Origin: an uncultured Bacilli bacterium
GTDB lineage: Bacteria > Bacillota_I > Bacilli_A > RF39 > UBA660
Assembly (NCBI GenBank): GCA_947628445.1
Contig: CANQZX010000020.1
Location: 1 to 17,099, forward strand
Length of the DNA stretch: 17,099 nucleotides
Reading direction: 5' to 3'
The first letter of the stretch is position 1; each line of letters begins with the position of its first letter. The notes under the pieces were generated by a model that was not told where the DNA came from, ran no database searches, and saw only the letters and a list, made by a program, of their open reading frames with translations. A program made the translations under genes and the position numbers. This document shows positions 1-6,074 of the stretch, one piece after another.

Positions 1-21
1 TATCAGTTTATATTATTTCTA

Positions 22-75
22 TTGAAGTTACCATTCTCTTTTTTTTCTTTGTCTACTTCATTGGGTACACTTCAA
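22..75. repeat. Imperfect inverted repeat, possible insertion-sequence end
   Basis: The arms TTGAAGTTACC (22-32) and GGGTACACTTCAA (63-75) pair over about 11 bp with one bulged base and a loop of roughly 30 nt. The right arm, TGTCTACTTCATTGGG followed by a terminal TTCA at 71-74, resembles the right end of IS3/IS150-type elements, which end in CA and often carry a GTCTACTT-like block. If so, the element body lies left of the window and ends just after aspS. No transposase reading frame is visible in these 96 bases. Alternatively it is a weak hairpin behind aspS. It explains most of the otherwise empty stretch 1-96. Confidence 0.35.
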
Positions 76-96
76 ATTTCCTAAAACCTTTTCTCG

Positions 97-1827
97 TTAT
101 TTTTCCGTAATTTCAATGCCTAATTCTTTTAATTGTTTTTCATCTAAGGTATTCGGACTACCCATTAGTAAATCCATCCCGGAAACATTAGGTGGAAAAA
201 CTTGGACTTCTCTTAAGTTTTCTTCATCTGTTAAAAGCATGACAATTCGGTCAATCCCAGGTGCCATGCCGGCATGAGGCGGTGCGCCAAATTGGAAAGC
301 CGTATATAAACTGCGGAATTTATTTTTAATGACTTCTTCATCATAACCCGCAATGGCAAAGGCTTTTTTCATAATGCCGATATCATGATTTCGCACGGCT
401 CCGGAAGCCATTTCATTACCATTACAAACAAAATCGTATTGGTAAGCCAAAATGTCTTCAATATTAGCACTTTCTAAGGCTTCTAAGCCTCCTTTAGGCA
501 TACTGAAAGGATTATGCCCAAAATCCCATTTTTGATCTTCTTCATTGTATTCATACATTGGAAAATCATTAATAATACAAAACTCATATTTATTATGATC
601 AATTAATTCCAAATCTTCGCCTAATTTTGTTCTTAAGATACCGGCATATTTGCTAGCGTTTTTGGCATCGGCAATAAAGAAAATAACATTACCTTCTTGA
701 AGAGCCAATTTTTTAATTAAACTGGCAATTTCCGATTCACTTAAGAATTTAGCAATAGAGCCTTTTAATTCTCCCTCTTCATATTTTAAATATGCCAGTC
801 CGGCTGCCCCCTTGGCTTTTATAAAATCTTCTAGTTTTTTATACCAAGAATTTGGTTTAGCACAACTTTCGACTTTAATTACTTTAATCGTTTTATTTTT
901 AAAACCATTAAACTCCGTATTGGCTAAAATATCAGTTATATCTTCGATAATTAACGGATTTCGTAAATCGGGTTTATCGGTACCATATTTAGATATAGCT
1001 TCCCGATAAGGAATTCTTTTAAAAGGTCGCGGTGAGACCTCACGATTGGAAAATTTGGTAAAAGTATCGTAGAAAACTTTTTCGCCAACGGCATAGACAT
1101 CTTCTTCGGTTGCAAAACTCATTTCTAAATCTAATTGATAAAACTCTAAAGTTCGGTCGGCCCGACAATCTTCGTCCCGAAAGCAAGGCGCAATTTGAAA
1201 ATAGCGATTAAAGCCCGAAACCATTAGTAATTGCTTATAGATTTGTGGTGCTTGCGGTAACGCATAAAACTTACCCTTGTAATTCCGGGAAGGAATAACA
1301 AAGTCCCGCGCTCCTTCGGGGGATGAGGCCGTAATAATCGGGGTAGCAATTTCCGTGAAGCCCAATTCTTTCATGGTTTGGCGAATAAAATCAATTACTT
1401 GCACCCGAAAGACAATCTTATCGTGAACCGCCGGATTCCGTAAATCCAAATAACGATATTTTAACCGCGTTTCTTCACTGGCTTCTTTGCTTCGATTTAC
1501 CTCAAATGGTAAAGTATTTTGGCAAAGCCCTAATATTTCCATTTTTTCTAAAACAATTTCAATTTCCCCGGTTTTCATCTTCGGATTAATATCGCTCCGC
1601 ATCCGCACAGTTCCCGTAATAGTTGCTGTACTTTCCCGAGTAACATTACTAAAAAGGGCCGTATCTTCACTAATTATTTGAACTAAACCTGTTTCATCTC
1701 TTAATGTTACAAAAACTAAGCTACCTAAATTCCGAATCGAATTAATCCATCCGGCAACGCGCACAGTTTGCCCAACATTTTCTTTTGTTAAATTGCCACA
1801 ATAATGGCTACGATAAATATTTTCCAT
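97..1827 (-). CDS. aspS: Aspartyl-tRNA synthetase
   Basis: Class II synthetase charging tRNA with aspartate in the cytoplasm. At 576 aa it is close to the usual bacterial length of about 590. An N-terminal OB-fold anticodon-binding domain (about residues 1-105) is followed by the class II core. The flipping-loop segment SPEGARDFVIPSR, motif 2 (FRDEDCRADR then EFYQLDLEMSF) and motif 3 (GAPPHAGMAPGIDR) are all visible, with the bacterial GAD insertion between motifs 2 and 3. In place of the common GGGSIRIH core motif it has ASGAVRNH, a variant I associate with alphaproteobacterial-type AspRS. The ATG at 1825-1827 has a strong AAGGAGG site (1832-1838). It follows dtd but has its own promoter and a T-box leader. 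No hisS lies beside it, unlike the hisS-aspS pair of Bacillus subtilis. Identification is firm; whether it also charges tRNA-Asn cannot be told from sequence alone. Confidence 0.97.
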   Translation of the reverse strand: MENIYRSHYCGNLTKENVGQTVRVAGWINSIRNLGSLVFVTLRDETGLVQIISEDTALFSNVTRESTATITGTVRMRSDINPKMKTGEIEIVLEKMEILGLCQNTLPFEVNRSKEASEETRLKYRYLDLRNPAVHDKIVFRVQVIDFIRQTMKELGFTEIATPIITASSPEGARDFVIPSRNYKGKFYALPQAPQIYKQLLMVSGFNRYFQIAPCFRDEDCRADRTLEFYQLDLEMSFATEEDVYAVGEKVFYDTFTKFSNREVSPRPFKRIPYREAISKYGTDKPDLRNPLIIEDITDILANTEFNGFKNKTIKVIKVESCAKPNSWYKKLEDFIKAKGAAGLAYLKYEEGELKGSIAKFLSESEIASLIKKLALQEGNVIFFIADAKNASKYAGILRTKLGEDLELIDHNKYEFCIINDFPMYEYNEEDQKWDFGHNPFSMPKGGLEALESANIEDILAYQYDFVCNGNEMASGAVRNHDIGIMKKAFAIAGYDEEVIKNKFRSLYTAFQFGAPPHAGMAPGIDRIVMLLTDEENLREVQVFPPNVSGMDLLMGSPNTLDEKQLKELGIEITEK

Positions 1828-1844
1828 TTTCTCCTCCTTGAAAT

Positions 1845-1868
1845 AAAAAAGATCCTACGCTGTAAGGA
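1845..1868 (-). terminator. T-box regulatory terminator before aspS
   Basis: On the minus strand TCCTTAC and GTAGGA pair (one bulged T) around the loop AGC, followed directly by a run of six T (1845-1850). The 5' arm is shared with the T-box antiterminator, so the two structures exclude each other. It lies just upstream of the aspS ribosome binding site. Confidence 0.8.
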
Positions 1869-2042
1869 CGAAGATATTTCGCGGTACCACCTTACTTCAT
1901 AGAATCTATGCTCTTTTTTCTTTAACGCAGAACTACGCTTATTTCCCGTTTAATGTCTTCCTTTTAAAAATATAACTAATTTTCACCAACCATTAGCTCG
2001 CTAAATATCTTTTTAAAAGTACTCCTTTAAACAAATAATTCT
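1845..2042 (-). ncRNA. T-box riboswitch leader, aspartate-specific
   Basis: The leader of aspS carries the diagnostic T-box core AAGGTGGTACCGCG (minus strand, 1880-1893). Upstream are Stem I elements, including AGCGAGCTAATGGTTGGTG (about 1986-2004). The specifier loop reads GGAAGACATTAAA, giving the codon GAC (Asp, at 1955-1957) followed by a purine, which matches the downstream gene. GTAAGG of the core can pair with the downstream CCTTAC to form the antiterminator around the UGG bulge. The competing terminator uses the same CCTTAC. By known T-box logic, uncharged tRNA-Asp binds the codon and the UGGN bulge and allows readthrough into aspS. Confidence 0.93.
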
Positions 2043-2048
2043 TCTAAA

Positions 2049-2077
2049 ATGATATAACTTTTTTATTATTTTGTCAA
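2049..2077 (-). promoter_or_regulatory. Sigma-A-type promoter for the aspS T-box transcript
   Basis: The minus strand shows a perfect -35 TTGACA (2072-2077), a 17-nt spacer and TATCAT (2049-2054) as the -10. The predicted start near 2042 sits just before the T-box Stem I, giving a leader of about 215 nt. The -35 box lies directly behind the dtd stop codon, so aspS can be transcribed independently of rel-dtd. Confidence 0.75.
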
Positions 2078-2082
2078 ATTAA

Positions 2083-2520
2083 TTATGCCATTTCTAAAGC
2101 GATTGTAATTGGACCATCATTGGTAATTGCTACCATCATTTCGGCCCCAAAAATACCAGTTTCTACTTTAATTTGACTTTCTAAAAGTTTGTTAAACTCT
2201 TCGTATAATTTAATGGCTTCGGCCCCATTTAAAGCCGCAATATAACTGGGTCTATTCCCTTTTTGGGTATTAGCATAAAGCGTAAATTGGGAAATCGATA
2301 AAATTTCGCCCCCGACATCTAATATCGATTTATTCATAATGCCATTTTCATCATCAAAGATCCGCAAATTTAGGATCTTTTTTACCATTTTGGCAATTGT
2401 TTGACTATTATCCCCCGCGGTAAACCCGACAAGTAAGACTAATCCATGATTAATTTGGCCGACAATTTTGCCGTCAACCCGGACACTACTTTCTTTACTT
2501 CTTTGAACTATTACACGCAT
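2083..2520 (-). CDS. dtd: D-aminoacyl-tRNA deacylase (DTD)
   Basis: This homodimeric proofreading enzyme hydrolyses D-aminoacyl-tRNAs (and glycyl-tRNA-Ala) after aminoacylation. The 145-aa length is typical. It starts MRVIVQR like other DTDs and contains both signature motifs: SQFTLYA near residue 80, and NDGPIT near residue 135, whose Gly-cisPro pair forms the chirality filter. The start ATG (2518-2520) has an AAGGAG site about 4 nt away and lies 9 nt behind the rel stop codon, so the two genes are almost certainly co-transcribed. A rel-dtd neighbourhood is also found in Bacillus (relA-yrvI). Nothing unusual was seen. Confidence 0.96.
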   Translation of the reverse strand: MRVIVQRSKESSVRVDGKIVGQINHGLVLLVGFTAGDNSQTIAKMVKKILNLRIFDDENGIMNKSILDVGGEILSISQFTLYANTQKGNRPSYIAALNGAEAIKLYEEFNKLLESQIKVETGIFGAEMMVAITNDGPITIALEMA

Positions 2521-2529
2521 AATTTCTCC

Positions 2530-4656
2530 TTAAATATTTTGACTGACCGCGGCCACATACGGCATTTTAGCCACACTATTGATGACTTGTTCTAACATTT
2601 CGGTATTCCGAATCCGAATATTTAAAACATAAACTAAATAGTTTTCTTTTTCAATCGTATTACATGATCTTACATAGGCCTCTTTTTTACCTATTTCGGT
2701 AATTAATTCGGCCATAATATTTTTATTTTCGTTTACTTTAACATAAATATTGGTATAAAAATTATTCGTCGAATTTTCATTCCATGTAACTTTAATTAAT
2801 CGCTCATCTGTTAAATTAACATTAGGACAATTTTCTTTATGAACCGTGATTCCTTGACCCTTGGTAATATAACCAACAATCTTGTCCCCTTTAACGGGCA
2901 TACAACATTTGGCCATATTAACTAAAATGTTATCTAAGCCATCGACATAAACATCACTTTTATAATTAACTTTAATTGGTTGGGGTCTTTTTTCAATTAA
3001 GATATCTTCAACCCGATCTTTATCAGTATCAACTAAATTAATGACATACCCTGGGGTAAACCGTAAAGAACCCAAAGCCATATATAATTCATCGATATCT
3101 TCAAACTTTAAATCATGTAAAACTTTTTTTATGGCTTCATTATTAAAAATGGTATTAAAACTTAATTTCCGTTTTCGTAATTCTTTTTCTAAAATATCTT
3201 TCCCCTTGGCAATGTATTCTTCCTTATCCTTTTTACTAAAGAAGGCCTTAATTTTATCGCGAGCTTGGTTAGTTTTAACAATATTTAACCAATCGATATT
3301 TGGCGTTGAGGAACTATTTGTCATGATTTTAACGATATCATCATTTTGTAATTCGGTATTAATGGGAACCATTTGATCATTAACAATCGCCCCAACCATG
3401 GTATCACCAACTTTGGAATGAATGCGGTACGCAAAATCAATAGGCGTACTTCCTTGTGGTAATTCCATGACATCTCCTTTAGGCGTATAAACATAGATAT
3501 TTTTAGAAAAAATACTCCGATTAATTGCTTCTTTAAAGGTATCGTCAGTTTCTGAGGCATTAGTATCAATAATACTCCGGAACAATTCTAATTTTTGTTC
3601 CATTAATTTTTGAACTTTTTTAACCCCTTTTTCTTTATAAGACCAGTGACTAGCAATCCCTTTTTCGGCGATTTCATCCATTTCATAAGTTCTTATTTGC
3701 ACCTCAAAGATTTTATCGGATACCCCAAAAACAGTGGTATGAAGAGATTGATACATATTTTCTTTCGGATTGGCAATATAATCTTTAAAACGGTTCGGAA
3801 CTGGCCGAAAATGAGCATGAATTAAACCCACGACAGCATAACATTCACTTTCTTTTTCGACAAAAATCCGCAAGGCCAAAATATCGTAGATTTGATCCCA
3901 TTTTTTGCCATTATTTAATTTATTATAGATACTATAAACACTTTTAACCCGACCTTTAATTTTAAACTTAATGCCGGCTTCCGTTAAAATATCAATTAAT
4001 TCTTGTTTCATATCATCTAAATAATCATTTAAACTCGAAACGGTATCATTAAGTTTCTCTAGGATATCATTATAGACATCAGGTTTTAAGTAATATAAAG
4101 ATAAGTTTTCCAGTTCACTTTTTATTGAATTAATCCCGAGCCGATGGGCAATAGGCACCAAAACATCCAGTGTTTCTTCGGCTTTTTCTTTTCTTTTTTC
4201 TTCATCGACTGCCCAATAGGTACGCATATTATGTAACCGGTCAGCCAGTTTAATATAAAGCGTTCTTACATCTTCGGTTAACCCCACTAAAATATTTCTT
4301 AAGTATATCGCCGAATTATCATTTTTGCCCGGCAAATCAAGATTATTAATTTTGGTAATTGATTCGACGATTTTAGCTACATCAGTCCCAAAGTTTTCTT
4401 CTAAAACATCATAAGTAGCCGTCCCATTCATCATCGTTTCATGCAAAAGCGCCGCGATAATGGTGGTATCATCGACATTTAATTCCATTAGTATTTTAAC
4501 AACGGCCAAAGGATGGGTAATAAAATCATCCCCCGTTAACCGCTTCATCCCTTGATGTTGCTCTAAAGCAAACTCATAAGCCTTTTTAATTTCTGCATAA
4601 TTTTCTCTTTTATTTAACTCTTTTTCCAACTGGTTAAAATCAATTGATTCAGTCAT
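2530..4656 (-). CDS. rel: Rel-family (p)ppGpp synthetase with degenerate hydrolase site
   Basis: Long RelA/SpoT homologue of about 708 aa; the usual length is about 730. In order: HD hydrolase domain (about 25-190), synthetase domain (about 225-340, with RFKDYIANPK and NMYQSLHTT), TGS domain (about 385-450), a Cys-containing zinc-finger/RIS segment (CCMPVKGDK, about 580) and a C-terminal ACT domain. The synthetase carries the RxKD form typical of Gram-positive bifunctional Rel. The hydrolase is odd: the usual HDxxED reads HETMMN, so the metal-binding Asp and the catalytic Glu-Asp pair are replaced, while the earlier His (HPLAV) and the later ADRLHNMR block remain. (p)ppGpp breakdown is probably lost. 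A GTG at 4663-4665 would add three residues, but it lies inside the AAGGTGA binding site of the ATG at 4654-4656, so I prefer the ATG. It is first in an operon with dtd and divergent from the SpoVB-like gene. Confidence 0.95.
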   Translation of the reverse strand: MTESIDFNQLEKELNKRENYAEIKKAYEFALEQHQGMKRLTGDDFITHPLAVVKILMELNVDDTTIIAALLHETMMNGTATYDVLEENFGTDVAKIVESITKINNLDLPGKNDNSAIYLRNILVGLTEDVRTLYIKLADRLHNMRTYWAVDEEKRKEKAEETLDVLVPIAHRLGINSIKSELENLSLYYLKPDVYNDILEKLNDTVSSLNDYLDDMKQELIDILTEAGIKFKIKGRVKSVYSIYNKLNNGKKWDQIYDILALRIFVEKESECYAVVGLIHAHFRPVPNRFKDYIANPKENMYQSLHTTVFGVSDKIFEVQIRTYEMDEIAEKGIASHWSYKEKGVKKVQKLMEQKLELFRSIIDTNASETDDTFKEAINRSIFSKNIYVYTPKGDVMELPQGSTPIDFAYRIHSKVGDTMVGAIVNDQMVPINTELQNDDIVKIMTNSSSTPNIDWLNIVKTNQARDKIKAFFSKKDKEEYIAKGKDILEKELRKRKLSFNTIFNNEAIKKVLHDLKFEDIDELYMALGSLRFTPGYVINLVDTDKDRVEDILIEKRPQPIKVNYKSDVYVDGLDNILVNMAKCCMPVKGDKIVGYITKGQGITVHKENCPNVNLTDERLIKVTWNENSTNNFYTNIYVKVNENKNIMAELITEIGKKEAYVRSCNTIEKENYLVYVLNIRIRNTEMLEQVINSVAKMPYVAAVSQNI

Positions 4657-4741
4657 AATATTCACCTTAAATAATATATTTTATAAGTAAAACTTACATT
4701 TTCATTATAAACCAAAATGACCTATAAATAAAGGTGATATT

Positions 4742-6061
4742 ATGCAAAAACGCGAAAATCTCTTTTTAAAAGCCACATTTATTCTCATTATAAGTGGCTT
4801 TTTGACTAAAATTTTAGGTTTCGTAATTCGCATCATTTACACCCGAATTGTTGGTGAGATGGGCGTTGCCCTTTATTCGATTGCTACCCCCACCTACTCG
4901 CTTCTTTTAACAATTTCTTCCCTAGCCATTCCGACCGCCATTTCCAAATTAATTGCCGAGAATAGTGCTACTCATAAACGGAGTTTAAATATTTTAACCT
5001 CTAGTGCAGCGATTATTTTAACAATTAATTTTCTCTTAATTATTATCATGCTTATTTCAGCTAAGTTTATTGCCAATAATTTATTACAAGAACCCCGCTC
5101 CTTTTACATTTTAATTGCCATGGCCTTAACTTTACCTTTTGTCTCAATTTCCAGTGTTTTTAAAGGTTATTTTTATGGCAAACAAAATATGATCCCCCAT
5201 GCCACCAGTAATGTCATTGAACAAATCATTCGCCTTTTAATTATTAATTTCGTTTTACCAAAATTAATGCAAATCAGCGTCTTAACCGCCGTCGTCGGTT
5301 TAGTTTTACTTACTATTTTAAGTGAAATATCAAGTATTATCGTCTTTTTATTTTTCTTACCCAAAAAAATTAATTTAAAAAGGAAAGATTTAAAACCCAA
5401 TTTTACCACAACTAAAAGTATTTTAGATATATCCCTGCCTACGGTATCAAGTCGAATTATTGGTAATATTGGTTATTTTTTTGAACCGATTATTTTAACT
5501 AATTTGCTCCTTTTCTCTGGTTATTCCAATAATTATATTCTAACGGAATATGGGGCTTATAATGCTTATGCGATTGCCCTTCTAACCATGCCTAATTTTT
5601 TTATATCTGCCATCTCCATGTCTATTTTACCTGAGATAAGTAAATATTATTATCAGCATAAAATAACCATGGTCAAAAAAAGAATAAAACAAGCCTTAAT
5701 TTTTGCTTTTATTATTGGCATCTTTTTTTCTTTTTTAATTTTTACTTTTCGGGATACTTTACTCTTTACTTTATATCATACGACTAAAGGCAGCAATTAC
5801 ATTAAATATTTAGCCCCCATCTTTGTTTTATTCTATTTAGAAGGTGTTCTTATATCTAGTTTACAAGCCCTTAATAAAGCGAAAATTACTATGCACATAT
5901 CTTTAATTGGTGTCTTCTTAAAATTACTTGTTTTGGCTATCTTTTCCCTTTTACATATTGGCCTATATAGTTTACTTATTTCCGAAATCATTAATATTAT
6001 TTATGTTGTATTTGCCAACTTCTATTATTTAAAGAAAACTTTAGCCAAAGAAAAAGGATAG
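4742..6061 (+). CDS. spoVB: SpoVB/MurJ-like polysaccharide (lipid-linked precursor) flippase
   Basis: Polytopic membrane protein of 439 aa with roughly 12 or more hydrophobic segments along its whole length. It belongs to the MOP/MATE-like exporter superfamily. The N-terminus (LKATFILIISGFLTKILGF, then RIVGEMGVALY and a PTAISKLIAE segment) matches the SpoVB subgroup, whose members are needed for spore cortex formation, probably by moving lipid-linked wall precursors. Bacillus SpoVB is about 518 aa, so this copy is compact. The ATG follows a clear AAAGGTGA site. The gene diverges from rel, and its end abuts the terminator of the surface gene. Bacilli carry several paralogues (YtgP/MurJ, YkvU, YabM), so the family is sure but the exact orthologue less so. 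The YlbJ-like and SpoVID-like genes in the window favour a sporulation role. Confidence 0.8.
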   Translation: MQKRENLFLKATFILIISGFLTKILGFVIRIIYTRIVGEMGVALYSIATPTYSLLLTISSLAIPTAISKLIAENSATHKRSLNILTSSAAIILTINFLLIIIMLISAKFIANNLLQEPRSFYILIAMALTLPFVSISSVFKGYFYGKQNMIPHATSNVIEQIIRLLIINFVLPKLMQISVLTAVVGLVLLTILSEISSIIVFLFFLPKKINLKRKDLKPNFTTTKSILDISLPTVSSRIIGNIGYFFEPIILTNLLLFSGYSNNYILTEYGAYNAYAIALLTMPNFFISAISMSILPEISKYYYQHKITMVKKRIKQALIFAFIIGIFFSFLIFTFRDTLLFTLYHTTKGSNYIKYLAPIFVLFYLEGVLISSLQALNKAKITMHISLIGVFLKLLVLAIFSLLHIGLYSLLISEIINIIYVVFANFYYLKKTLAKEKG

Positions 6062-6073
6062 TTTATATCCTTA
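6052..6073 (-). terminator. Intrinsic terminator of the surface-protein gene
   Basis: On the minus strand AAGGATA and TATCCTT pair (7 bp, 5-nt loop), followed by TTTTTC, immediately behind the TAG stop at 6075-6077. The structure lies inside the last codons and stop of the convergent SpoVB-like gene. Read on the plus strand it lacks a T-tract. Confidence 0.65.
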
Positions 6074-6074
6074 T

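Noticed and set aside
4684..4696. Dyad TAAGTAAAACTTA between rel and the SpoVB-like gene
   Set aside because: Short and AT-only arms; likely by chance in AT-rich intergenic DNA. Promoters here could not be assigned cleanly on either strand.
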